A DNA stretch of 64,000 nucleotides from Scolanthus callimorphus (lineage: Eukaryota; Cnidaria; Anthozoa; Actiniaria; Edwardsiidae): contig CM066912.1 in NCBI GenBank assembly GCA_033964015.1, positions 33,421,205 through 33,485,204 of the forward strand. The letters are read 5' to 3'. Positions 1-10,376 of this stretch are shown here, one piece after another (the first letter of the stretch is position 1; every line of letters begins with the position of its first letter). Under the pieces are notes generated by a model. That model was not told the DNA's origin, did no database searches, and was given only the letters and a program-made list of their open reading frames with translations. Both the position numbers and the translations under genes were made by a program.

Positions 1-378
1 TCCACTAGTTCGTCGGGTTACAGTAGAAAGCATGCTTATGACTTAGGACCTGTATATAGGCCGCCATTACCAGGGACTTACACCTCGGACGAGAAACTCG
101 CATCTAGGAGTGTACCCGAAAACAGACTCAAACTAGCACAGAAAAGCACCAGCTTATCTGAAAGCACAACCAACGATTTGACGAATCAAGTCGTCACAAG
201 ACGAGGACGAGGGAATCGAAATCGACACAAGCGTCGCGCGATTTATTTCGACAGCAATGAGACATCGCAGCTGCTACAGTATTCGTGTTCATGCTCGGAT
301 ATTCCCGATCATGGGAATGCTGTGGAAGAAAAGAGGAGTGGAGACCTGGAGCGAGGACTCCTAGAGACATTTTCGTGA
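1..378 (+). CDS. C-terminal end of an unidentified protein, cut by the window edge
   Basis: Frame 1 is open from the first base to a TGA at 376-378, 125 codons with no stop, longer than expected by chance in AT-rich DNA. The composition is hydrophilic, rich in Ser, Thr, Arg and Lys, with an Arg/Lys cluster near residues 68-80 (RRGRGNRNRHKRR) and a Cys pair (CSCS) near residue 97. No domain or membrane segment is visible; it could be a cytoplasmic or secreted tail. An AATAAA polyadenylation signal at 484-489, about 110 bp past the stop, fits a 3' UTR. Only the last exon can be present, so start, length and function are unknown. A chance open frame cannot be excluded. Confidence 0.45.
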   Translation, partial: STSSSGYSRKHAYDLGPVYRPPLPGTYTSDEKLASRSVPENRLKLAQKSTSLSESTTNDLTNQVVTRRGRGNRNRHKRRAIYFDSNETSQLLQYSCSCSDIPDHGNAVEEKRSGDLERGLLETFS

Positions 379-2378
379 ATAGTTTTATCTTATTAGGATT
401 TGAGTTCTTTATTAGGTATTCAAGATCACGGGAATCCTGTGGTGAGATACATTGTAGGACAAATTTAATGCGCACGTGTAGCCTGAATAAACAACTGTCC
501 TTTGTTGTGACTTGACGGTCCATGGGTTTCCTACGTGAGAAGAGACGTCTGATCTCGGCCTGTAACATTCCATTCTGATGACGTAGGAGCTGCGTTTTCA
601 AACCTGAATTGATTAGAGAATGCGCACGAAGATTTTCAAGAAAGCCGACTACTGACTGTCGACAGAACTCTTGAAATTAGTTTTCCCTCCTATTCAATGC
701 ATTTGAGTCCGTTGCACATCATTTCTAAGCCTCGTGCGTGTGTTGCTAATAAATTCACTTTTGAAATCAAAGCTCCTACATCATCAGTATGGAATGTTTC
801 AGCTCTTTGCTCAGACATCTTCCCTACCACAGGGAACCCAAGGACCGCCACGATTAAGGACGTTGTTTATTCTGTCAAGAAAATGGGGAACTTATGTTGG
901 GACAAGGATGCTGCAATTCATTTTCCCGTCGCGTTGTGGGAGCAAGGACGTTTTTATACCTGAAATCTGATTCGTTGAAGCGCTCTGCCGAGAATTGATC
1001 GGGCCCGAAAACTGTTTTCAAGTTCTGATACACCGATTCAAAAGTTTTTTCGGTTTCTTTACTACCCTTCTGATTTTGATAGTCTAGAACTTCCTATTCG
1101 TGGATATTTATAGTTGTCGCCTCAAAAGCGAAATTTCCATCTTCATTCAAACCCCAAAATACACGCGAAAAAAGTCTACTTGATTTCTACGTTTCTTTGC
1201 TCCGCTATCGCCACATTACCAAAGATGGACCACAACCTTTTTCGTGCAACTGCAGCCCTGTAAATTTTAGTCTAATAGATAGCAGGGGAAAAGATACCAA
1301 GGGGTTAAGATACCAAGGGGAAAAGGTACCAGGGGGAAAAGATACCAGGGGAAAATAAATAATGACAGCAACAAAATGCGAGATTCAGGGTTCGCATGGG
1401 CCCTTTAAAGTATTATGGATTTAAAGTAATATTTATAGTTTTAAATTTGATGTTGAATTTTATCTTTTACGCAGCTGGTGAAAGTCAGTCACGTGACTTG
1501 TTAATAAGTATATACGGAGAAAAGATTGTAAGGGGGGTGTATGCGCGATTTTATGTAGTCCGGTATTTCGTATTAAATGCCAAAAATTAGCGGCATGTCT
1601 CGCTTGTTTTATTGTCGAATGACTCTTGGTCTCCAGAGTAACTACTACCGGTATACAGCACGCCTTGCGGGATTGACAGGGGCGTCCCCCTTCCCCCAAC
1701 GGTACTCTCTAGTCGATTATTCCACAGGCAACCAAACTCAGATGAATTGGGTACTAAAACATATGTATATGCATTAGGAATCTATAGTTTGGCGGTCACT
1801 GAACAGGGCATCGCATTGTGTTCCGTATGCCCAAACCAACCTGGAAAAATATACATAAATTTAAATATTGAAATAAAATAATGTCATCTCTCCGACCTAT
1901 TGTTGTAGTAATTGTCTAATAAACGGTTCCTGGGGCGATTTTATTATTTTTGTGGTGCTTGTTTGCTCACCTAGTCTCCCGCTAGCCGAAAGCTAACTAC
2001 ACCAGACGTTGTTTCAATCCACTGTTAATGGAGGTTTAATTCCAGTGCGTTTCAGGTTGGTTTTGGACATTTCCGAACACCAAACTGCGTTTTGGCTTCC
2101 GTCAATCAAACCTTTGAGTCAAGTCCACGCATGTTTTCTGAATTTGGTTTGCATTTTAAAGTGAAAAATGTGTTTCGAAAATAAGACGCTTTTCTGACTA
2201 TGATTGTGTTGGGAGGTTCGTAGTGTTTGTAATTAACGCTTGATAATATCATTAACAGTAAAGATGGCGAGAAAAAAACAAACTGTCCCAGATGTCTTGA
2301 TGTATATTTTCGCAGTGAAAACGTTATTTCTGTCAGTGCCCGCTTGCGACTCGACAAAACACTTTCCAGCTATTAGCT
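379..2378. other. Non-coding stretch with a short GGGGAAAAGATACCA-type tandem repeat
   Basis: No convincing gene is seen. The first part is a plausible 3' UTR of the gene at 1-378. At about 1287-1357 a degenerate tandem repeat of roughly 17 bp (variants of AGATACCAAGGGG) is present in four to five copies. The other open frames are short and lack domain signals. Confidence 0.5.
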
Positions 2379-3007
2379 ATTACAGCCAAAGACGCTCAAG
2401 CGTCCCCCTCTAGAGTGCAATAATGAGTTGATTCTTGGAATATTGGATCCATTATTCGATTCAATAATGCATTCGGCTTGGGAAAACGTCTTTCAATTTG
2501 AACTCAGATTTCGGCTAGATTATTTACCTGACACCACGCTCCGACACTCTTAAGTCACTGACTTTGTGCTTCTTTGAATATCCCTGATAATATAATCCAC
2601 AACTTCTTCTCTAAATGAACGAGGGAGAGATTTACTAGGCTCGCCTAAAGTCTACCAGGTTACCATTTTTGTTTATTCCTTTTTGTTGTGTCCCCATATT
2701 AGTGTGGGATTTCTCCCACGCTAGACGGTTTTTGACACTTTAATAAAGTTATCTATCTATCTATCTATCTACCAGGTCCGCCATATTGGTAACAAAACTC
2801 GCAAACAAAAGGCTCCCTGTGGATTTTTCCATATATGGAAGCGCCTCCGTTGTCTAACGTCCAATCAAAAAGCGAAAACCCAGTTCAAATCGAAAGACGT
2901 TTTCCCAAGCCGAATGCATTATTGAATCGAATAATGGATCCAATATTCCAAGAATCAACTCATTATTGCGCTCTACGGGGGGACGCTTGAGCGTCTTTGG
3001 CTGTAAT
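2379..3007. mobile_element. Foldback (MITE-like) element with inverted arms of about 120 bp
   Basis: The left arm starts ATTACAGCCAAAGACGCTCA at 2379 and returns in inverted form, ending at 3007. The match continues with few differences for about 120 bp on each side. No transposase frame lies between the arms, so this is a non-autonomous DNA element. A target-site duplication is not clear. Confidence 0.75.
2668..2772 (+). mobile_element. LINE-like 3' end with a (TATC)n tail
   Basis: Inside the foldback element a short sequence ends in TTTAATAAAGTTATCTATC followed by about five TATC units. Many invertebrate CR1/L2/RTE-type LINEs end in short tandem repeats of this kind. It is probably a 5'-truncated insertion nested in the older foldback element. 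No coding remnant is seen. Confidence 0.4.
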
Positions 3008-3342
3008 TACAGATGAATCCACAAATGATGAGAAACGATAATATACCAAGCCCGAAAATAAGGACAAATCTCACCTTTTTGGGGTTCTAATATTATCTTC
3101 CGTTGTATTTGTAACCAAGCTCCTTTTATTTCCAGGAGAACTTACTTGTAATGTACAGGGCACTATTAAAAGGAGACCTCGACCGATATCGCAGAACTAT
3201 TACTTCTCTCAACCTGCCCAAATTCCAACCAACACGCACACTACACACGCGCGCTGGTTCCCTTCAAGCCCTGCTCGGCCCAGTCTCCCACGCGTTCAGG
3301 TGAACACAGAGAACCCATGTTACATATTCAAGTGAGTTGTAT

Positions 3343-3633
3343 CGTTTCACGAGCCAGTCGCGAGCCCGAGTCAGTCACGAGCAAGCCACGAGTCAGGTCC
3401 AAAATTGTGAATGTTTTCTTCCCGATTTTTTTCTTCAAATATTGTTAGGGATTATTTTGCAAACGAGTATTAAGAGGGCTGAAGCACAACTCACCTGGAA
3501 CATAATACCTATCCGTGGAATGAATCAGATGTGCTATGAGTACAAAAAAATCGAGAAGAAAAAATTCGCAATTTTGGACCTGATTCGTGGCTGACTCGTG
3601 ACTGACTCGGGCTCGTAATTGCCTCGTGAAACG
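3343..3633. mobile_element. MITE-like inverted repeat, about 290 bp
   Basis: CGTTTCACGAG at 3343 is matched by CTCGTGAAACG ending at 3633. The arms stay complementary for about 80 bp, both including a GAGTCAGTCACGAG-type core and an AATTTTGGACCTGA-type inner part. There is no coding capacity. Confidence 0.7.
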
Positions 3634-3981
3634 AGGCGATTACGACGCTGCTCTTCTTTGCGTTGCTGTCGCGCGTTCTGCCTAGAGTCGGGCCCAGGCC
3701 CATCCTCTCCATTTCTCGGCCGTCGCCCCGGATCTCTTGGAGACGCCTGGGCGTGAGTGTAGACACCTAGGAGGTGGAATGTCAAGATCTCGCAGACCAT
3801 AGCATGAACATTCGGCGCGGGTTACCTGTGGTACTTGCGGGTTTCCTGTGGCTCGTCGTCATTTGCCATTCGCGCGACGTTTGTATAGCGCGGGCCGTGA
3901 AGATACGACGATCATCCCAGGCCAAAACATATGGAAGCCCCCCCACCCCCTTCCACCCAGACCAAAACATATGATGGGAGT

Positions 3982-3985
3982 CCCC

Positions 3986-4016
<31 letters not shown>

Positions 4017-4020
4017 ACAG
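3982..4020. repeat. Poly-C followed by a (CA)n microsatellite
   Basis: About 21 consecutive C residues are followed by about nine CA units. Length in this stretch is prone to sequencing and assembly error. Confidence 0.9.
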
Positions 4021-4245
4021 AGATGTAGCCATGACGTGCCGCTGGAACATGATACTATTGACATTCCCAATAACGAGCGATACGATATAATACAACAGCA
4101 GGTGTCGACATCTGAAAATGCGCAACATTACAGCTAATCTTACCCAGACGGGAAACCTTAGAACTCCCCTGGTCTCCTGTGCGTTACTCTGTTATTATAC
4201 CACCAGTTATCTTGTATGCGTACTAGGTCAGGTTCGCTATCCAAA

Positions 4246-4345
4246 ATGAAGCTGTTTTTATACCTAATTCCATCTGCCTTAGTCTTGTGGAACTACAGCA
4301 TGTGTCGTGGATCAGAAGATGGATTATCTGATATCCCAGATCAAG
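4246..4345 (+). CDS. Exon 1 (signal peptide) of a secreted von Willebrand A domain protein
   Basis: The ATG at 4246 opens a typical secretory signal peptide, MKLFLYLIPSALVLWNYSMC, with cleavage expected near residue 20-22, then a short acidic stretch (GSEDGLSDIPDQ). The exon ends in phase 1 at a good donor (CAAG|GTATGA, GT at 4346). An in-frame ATG at 4216 would only add ten polar residues before the hydrophobic core, so 4246 is preferred. Splicing to the acceptor at 8894 keeps the frame exactly and yields a 266-residue protein. The linkage is inferred from phase and from the sense of joining a signal peptide to an extracellular domain; there is no transcript evidence here. The intron would be about 4.5 kb and is full of repeats. 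Confidence 0.6.
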
Positions 4346-5454
4346 GTATGAAATGTAATTCAGCAATTAGCAGGATCACTTCTGTAATACTCTCTACAAA
4401 GGCTTTTTAATTTCTTTCGAAGCGCTCGTAGTTAACACGCTCTGACAAGCGTGTAAACGGTCTGATAATTCTTTGCATAAAAAAACTCAGAAGAAATACA
4501 AGTGTAGTTACGGTTGATAATGCCGGGGATGATCTGTAGTATTATAGCATTAGACCCTAATACTAGAAATGTTTGTTGCGAAGGTGTGGATGACACTTGC
4601 GAACTTTGCGCTACTCCACTCAGATTTCATTTCAATTTGAATACCAATTTCTAAAATGCTACCGCGCGCTGTATGACTCTTCGTAAGCCTAGGCGGAATT
4701 GGGATGCCATGAAATAAATAAAACCTGCCGCGTGCTCAAATCAGAGTACTGCTTAGGCTTGTTACCCAGCCATTGTAAGTATCGCCTTTGCAGTTTAAAG
4801 TATACATTTTTTCAAGCTTATCCATATGAGAGGATTCTCGGTCGATGGCCTCGACAATTGTCTCATCATCTCAAGGATCTATCACTTGTCCCTTATCATG
4901 CTTGTGAACAGAGCCACTTTAGTGTCTGAGAAAACGCGCATGCCATTACAGGTTTCTATTTGACGGCGTCCCGGGGACGGCGTAAGGGTCTTCTAAGTAT
5001 TAATTGTTAAAAAATATAACCACCTTAAACTTTAAATGTGTCTGTATTCTAAAGGGGTTTGCATTTTATCAATCAGCACAGTAAGTGAAGAATAGCTTAT
5101 ACGCATTTTCTTCTGAATAAGACTGTTTGAAAGATTATTTTTTCTCACAAAGTATGGAATAAATACTGTTGTATTAAAATGCTGTGAGAAAGTACCAAAA
5201 TCCATTCGTCCAAAAAGCCAAGTGTGTGAGATCTAGCATCAATTGACATGATCATCTCCGTGGTTCTTGAAAAGCGAAATGCTCGGAAATGCTGGGCGAA
5301 ATGTCACTTTGTTGGGGGCAATTGAAAGGGCCCTGGTGACAGGCGAGAGGCAGGATGTTCACACTTTAATTCTCTTCTATAAAGGTGATAGATAGCATAT
5401 GGTCTCGTGATAGGAGGAACATGCTCGTTCAAACCCGAATACCTAGAAATCGAG

Positions 5455-5520
5455 TCGGGATTCCTGACAACACTCAATCCTGACTCGAATCCAAACTCGA
5501 ATCCTAACTTGAATCCGTAC
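5455..5520. repeat. Degenerate 12-bp tandem repeat (ACTCGAATCCAG type)
   Basis: Variants of ACTCGAATCCAG repeat about five times here and again about three times at 6256-6300. The second block lies about 800 bp away in the same orientation, which suggests a common source element. Confidence 0.6.
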
Positions 5521-6910
5521 TTGTGTCATAAAAGTAAATTTAAGAAAAATACTACCAGTTAGGAAAACTTTAAATATATTAAAAACATTTAAAACAACCT
5601 TTAGAAGTTCCCTCAAAAGAAACAGAGAAACTCTCATTAGCCGGATTTAACAATTAAGGAAAGAACTTGTAATTGGACTTATACTAATTACGATAATAAG
5701 GATTAAGAGTACTGTTTAATCGTAGTAATATCAAGCGTGCGTTAAATTGATAGCTAAATTGCGTGCGAGAAAACCCATTGACTTTAACAACTATCTCTTT
5801 TAAAAGAAGCCGCTACTCCACGGAAAGATTCCTTAACCCCAACTTAATCCCTCCTATATATTATCTGTAGAATATGTTTTGTAACATTTAAGATTTACAG
5901 GTTTACAGATTTTGCCTTATTAATATACAGTACCTTTATTACTTGTTTTTAAAAAGAGTTTGGCCAATCAATTTAAACCAAACACATCTAGTTTTAATTA
6001 TTTTACTAATCCGGCCAAAGATGCAAGATTCCTGGAGCCAAAGATATACTTCCAAAAGAAACCGCCTTCGGGATGACATTTTGTACGTGTGCAATGATCG
6101 TACACCTGTAAACCTTAATCACCTAGGACATGTATATAAACCAAGCCTGTAACATTGCTTAGCAGAGAGATGTGCTCACTGAGTGCAGCTCAGTTCAGTT
6201 CAGCTATTAAACTGTTGAACACACTCTTCTCTACCTTGAGTAGTCCCACTTCTTCACACTTGAATCCTGACTCGAATCCAGACTCGAATCCAGACTCATA
6301 GATGTGATCAAAGCGAATCGCGCAGAGGTCGATTTCTTGTTTTACTTGTGTAGCCGTTGCAATTCAGCCCGTGTAGACCTTCATTTAAAACAGCCAGAAA
6401 CATGAGTAAAACAAACAAACAATAAACCTGGACCATACTTCCAGCTGGAGCGTCGTATGGAGTCCATTTACGGCAGCAGGCGCTATCCATTGCGTGTTAA
6501 TTACTCGGTAGCGACTCAAGGACTCGACTAGGGACCTGTGGAAGGGTGACCACTTTTATCTCCAAAAAAATGCACAAAATGGCCACCCTTCCACATTGTA
6601 GGAGTAGGTCCCTAGTGGGCTAATTCCCTGAGTCGCTACCGAATAAGAGTGAGAAAGAACACTAACTATACGCACAGGACATCAGCATCAGTCTGGCCAA
6701 GAAGGAACGCTAGCACAGCAGTCTATTGCCCGTTTATAGCAGGGACGGTAGCGCACTAAAATATTTGACAATAAATGACGAAACGCTCCCTGAAATCTGA
6801 CTGTAGCGTTTGCTACAGTTGCGTTCTCCGCCTTTGTCGGTGCCGTTAGCATGGTTTTCCCACTCCAGCATATTTAGCCGACTTGCGGAAAAAGCAGAAA
6901 AAAAAAAACA

Positions 6911-7168
6911 GGACCATACTTCCAGACAAAGAGCTGAAGCGTCGTATGGCGACCGTACGGTTCTTACGCCCACGCCAGAGATTTCGGCCCTGACAGTCGC
7001 TATCCTGGTGTTGAATTGCTCAGTAGCTAAATACCTATGGGTGAGAGAACGCCCGGCCACCAGACCATATAAGGACGCCCCTTGTACCGTTAGTGAACAA
7101 TCAACTAATTTATATGCATCACCAACGTATTTATAGGTCTGATGAGTGTGTAAGAGATCCATGTGGGA
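6911..7168. repeat. Dispersed repeat family A, copy 1
   Basis: A block of about 258 bp beginning GGACCATACTTCCAGACAAA is repeated almost unchanged at 14498-14757 in the same orientation. A diverged relative lies at about 13395-13735, and a short piece (ACCATACTTCCAG, GGAGCGTCGTATGG) near 6430-6480. Each copy contains CCGGCCACCAGACCAT followed by GACGCCCC. Both close copies are followed within 0.3-0.6 kb by sequence of the 7.7-kb ribozyme repeat, so they may belong to one composite element. Confidence 0.8.
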
Positions 7169-7679
7169 TAAGCTGTTGATTACGTATCTAACGATAATGC
7201 AGACAACTTTCCCACCGTTGCTTTTTCACATGTTTTATTCGCCATCATACAATAATACGCATTATATCGACACGAGAACGAGTTTCTTTTTGCATGTTTA
7301 CGTTTGCGCATGCGCATACACGTCATTCCGTCTTATTTCATTGATCCCCAGAGCGGAGCCGCCGATATGCATTCGGAGTAACAGATCATTTCCACCATAG
7401 AACAGAACATTTCCACCATAGAATAATAAATGCAAGATTTTACGAGACAGCGAGATGAAGATTGCTTCTAATACATTCTCTGATCGACATGAAATTCGCG
7501 TCAATTTGTCAAAAAACGAGATTGCAAGACATCTCTAAACTCTAAAATGCAATGGAAATAAAACATCACTCCTAAAGTATTGTCAAAAATCGCAACTTAA
7601 TTTAGCGTAGATTATAGATAAGATAAAACAAAATATGACAAATAAAGACACCCTGAAATTTGGCAGTAGCATAATCTAC

Positions 7680-7965
7680 AGCCTGGTGTAGTTACCAGTT
7701 CGGCAACCATGTACAGCTATTTCGTCCTTTTTAGGACTCATCAGTATGGCATAGCCAGGTACGTTTATCCTGAGTAAACTTCATCGGCAAAAACTAAAAA
7801 ACTGCAGAGGTGGCTTCGAAAGTTATAAGTCCCACATGGGGCTTGGCTGTGGTTTAAAGCACTTCGGTTTTCGAAGTCGCCTCTGTAGTTTTTGTCACTG
7901 AAGTTTGTTGAGGCAAAACCCGGCTACTTCGTGCTGATGAGTCCTAATAACTGTTAGCTTTTGGA
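7680..7965. mobile_element. Head-to-head pair of ribozyme-bearing repeat copies
   Basis: The minus-strand copy (7680-7840) and a plus-strand copy (about 7855-7965) share GCCTCTGCAG/GCCTCTGTAG, a GATGAAGTTT/ACTGAAGTTT block, and CTGATGAGTCCTAA. They meet around a TTATAAGTCCCACATGGGG centre. The plus-strand copy keeps CTGATGAGTCC at 7939-7949 but lost a matching GGAC-GAAA, so only the minus copy has an intact core. A third copy, lacking the 5' half of the core, lies at 15065-15215. Such partly inverted end repeats are typical of Penelope-like elements; no reverse transcriptase of that class is present. Confidence 0.55.
7701..7759 (-). ncRNA. Hammerhead ribozyme motif (minimal type I)
   Basis: On the minus strand the conserved core is complete: CTGATGA (7744-7738), stem II of four perfect pairs GTCC/GGAC (7737-7734 with 7727-7724) closed by the loop TAAAAA, and GAAA (7723-7720). 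After the core comes an almost self-complementary octamer, ATAGCTGT (7720-7713), as expected for a stem III that pairs only in a dimer. Stem I can form between GCCAT before the core and ATGGT after it, then an internal loop, then GGC with GCC. Cleavage would fall after the A at 7712 (a GUA site). The base of stem I has an A/C mismatch. Minimal type I hammerheads with tiny stem III are known in Penelope-like elements, metazoan retrozymes and newt satellite DNA. Activity is not shown by sequence. Confidence 0.72.
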
Positions 7966-8894
7966 AAGAACAGTGGTCATAATAGAATAAAAAACTATTG
8001 GGCAACTATATCGGTTAAGCGTTATGAACAAAAACCTTATGTATTAACTGGCGCTGAAAGCTGTCTCCTGTATCAAATCTTGCGCATGCTCGCATGCGTC
8101 AATGATTGTCACCAGAGTGACGAGCCTTATACAAAGTAAATATGTTGCTGAGCTCCGAACTTGAGTCTTCTCTCCATTTCCTTTCTGTAACAAAATTTCA
8201 GGAAGAAAATATTTTGAATCTATTTTTCCAAAAAAATGCGAAAAATACTGAAAAGAATTCTCTTGGGTATACAAAATGTCTTCTGTAGAATGTTTTTCGT
8301 TAAGGTTGGTACACCCAGTGAGACGTTTCATTTCATGTATTTGGTTACCATGTCAACGGGTTGCGTGACCTGTAAGAGCGTGACAAAGGCACAATTTTCT
8401 TTCAGGTCTCTGCATTCGATGGGGGTCATACAAATGGTTTCCCAATGGGTCTTATTATGACCAGTGTCGGGCGTATATTACCATTCCAACGAGGATGGGT
8501 GTCCGAGTTATCCAGATTTTAAGAAAAGGAGAGGTATCATATTACATCATCAAAATAAAGCTATCTAAAAAACATTTCCAGCCATCCTCGTTGGATCAAT
8601 AATCTACACTATATAACAAACACCATAATGCACTCTGGGGAACGATTTCACTTATCCCCATTGAATGCAGAGGCCATTTTCCTAGAAATTAAATTTAAGG
8701 TCAGAGGTCATACATTTGTTGCCATAGAGACCAACATTGGTGAAAATGATTGAGAATGACCAAAGGTATCAAAATGTAGATTGCTTGGATCCCTCAGAGG
8801 CATTGGTTTAGAGATGGACCACCCCCCTCAGTTTTACGTCCGCCATTTTGGATTGGGCTTCCGCCCTGGTTACAATTTATTTATTTTTCAACAG

Positions 8895-9595
8895 GAAAAC
8901 AAAGCTTGTCCTCCCCGGAAGACACGGCTGAAAAACTCATGAAATATTTCCTTCATGTCCACGGACCAAGTACTCGGTACAAACGGCAAATCTCAAGTTA
9001 CTTTGACGTGATCTACATCCTGGACTCTTCCAGCTCAATAAGCAGCTTGGAATTCCACAGGGGAGCCAAGGCCATACAGGAGCTCATTCAACGCTCAAAG
9101 AGAAATTCTCGACATGGCGTAGTTACTATAGCAACTCACGCCAAAACGTTTCTGAATTTCACGGCTCGCGCTGACGCGGTGAGAAAAATTGGCGCGATTA
9201 AACGTACTGGCGGGAAAACAAACACCCAGGATGCTTTGGAAATGGCGTACAAAATGTACACGAATAAAGAATATGGGGCTAGGAAGGGAAGCTTTGGACG
9301 TGTTCTCGTTATTACGGATGGGAGATCAAATATCAAGAAAACGAGAACCGAAAGGAAAGCGAAGAAGCTTAAAGCAGCTGGGATAGAAGTGTTTGTCATT
9401 GCGGTGGGGGATTATTTGGACGGCATTGACGAACTAGCCAAGATGGCCAGTACAACATACGCACACATGTATCGAGTGGAGGACATGAGTGGGCTGGTAC
9501 AAGTGGTGAAGTTGATCCCGAGGAGCAGGGAACAGGGGCGTACTACCTTGTTTGGAGGGAGAACCCTTGGCGGAGTGGAGGGGCGTCTGTTGTGA
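8895..9595 (+). CDS. Exon 2: von Willebrand factor A (VWA) domain protein
   Basis: The exon follows a polypyrimidine tract and CAACAG acceptor and runs 701 bp to a TGA. The spliced protein has 266 residues. From about residue 65 it is a complete VWA domain: the MIDAS triad is present as DSSSS after VIYIL (DxSxS), TGGKTNT and VITDGRS, and the fold ends in EVFVIAVGDYLDGIDELAKM and TYAHMYRVEDMSGL. An intact MIDAS suggests metal-dependent adhesion or matrix binding, as in matrilins, collagen VI/XII-like proteins and the many short VWA proteins of anthozoans. There is no collagen, EGF or membrane segment, so it is a single-domain secreted protein, unless a donor before the basic tail (RSREQGR) leads to further exons. 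Start and exon 1 are inferred; the domain is certain. Confidence 0.88.
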
Positions 9596-10169
9596 GGCAT
9601 TTGGGTGGTTATCTGTTTTTTAATATTTATCCATTATACAACTATTCCCGGAAGGGGAGAGAAATAGTGGTGAATATGTATATATCCTGCCACTGCTCAT
9701 CGAGGGGAGTAGTTGTTTTAGTATTCACCAAATCAGTCTGTCTATATTGCCCAGAAATCTTTGCGATGACACCATTTGCATAGAAAGCGACGACTTTCAG
9801 AAGTTATTTTATTAATAGGTGATAAAGGGTTGTATGCACATTATATCGGCCATAAAGTATAGTGTCAAACTGAAATGTATAGCCCTGCCATTCTAAACCG
9901 GAGTTACATATATGTTAGAGCGGTTTTCACATTACTGTCGTGAAAACAATTGTAATTGAGCAATCACTAGCCAATCAGAATCGAGAGAAATCACGACTTG
10001 CTCCTAAATGGCTTTTTTCTCAGCCAATGGCAAGCCGAACCAATTACTAAGTAATTACAAAATTGCATTTACTACAGAATTTGATTGGCTGAGAAAAAAG
10101 AGTAGCCAATGAGAACGCAAAGCAATCGCAATTACATAGCAAGTCTTGACAGACTTGCGGTAGTCGGTC
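9596..10169. other. Spacer with a weak foldback
   Basis: No gene is seen. Around 10010-10110 GGCTTTTTTCTCAGCCAAT is mirrored by ATTGGCTGAGAAAAAAGAGT, a small inverted repeat with several CCAAT pentamers. Confidence 0.5.
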
Positions 10170-10276
10170 ATGGCGGCTGCGAAAATTTTCGCTCCGTGTA
10201 TCCTCGTTCTTTGTGCGCTGTTCTTCGTTCCTAAACCCAACGTCTACTCCTGGAATAACAGCAAAACATCTCAGCT
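10170..10276 (+). other. Signal-peptide-like start fused to a retroelement fragment
   Basis: An ATG in good context (GGTCATGGCGG) begins MAAAKIFAPCILVLCALFF, a plausible signal peptide, and then about 15 polar residues. From about 10277 the same frame runs into reverse transcriptase sequence (KPHKASGPD) and stops at 10385. It may be the first exon of a secreted protein truncated by the insertion, or chance. Confidence 0.25.
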
Positions 10277-10376
10277 CCCCACAATATGGGGTTTTTCACC
10301 AAAAAAACTGAAGCCCCACAAGGCCAGTGGGCCAGATTGTGTTCCACCCTGGATACTGAAAACCTTTGCTCCCAGT

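Larger units (their letters stand above)
4346..8894. other. Predicted intron of the VWA gene, repeat-rich
   Basis: Apart from the repeats listed separately (5455-5520, 6256-6300, 6911-7168, 7680-7965) no exon-like open frame with a convincing domain is seen. An extra exon could be hidden here but none is needed to keep frame. Confidence 0.5.

Noticed and set aside
270..330. Similarity between SDIPDHG in the left-edge protein and SDIPDQG in the VWA exon 1
   Set aside because: Seven residues without further similarity; treated as coincidence.
6734..7162. 142-residue open frame on the minus strand over family A repeat, copy 1
   Set aside because: The same frame appears in the other repeat copy and has no domain; it is a by-product of the repeat.
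7138..7168. Second CTGATGAG at 7138 as another hammerhead
   Set aside because: No GAAA box or stem II follows, and the matching site in the other family A copy reads CTGAAGAG without a GAAA either.
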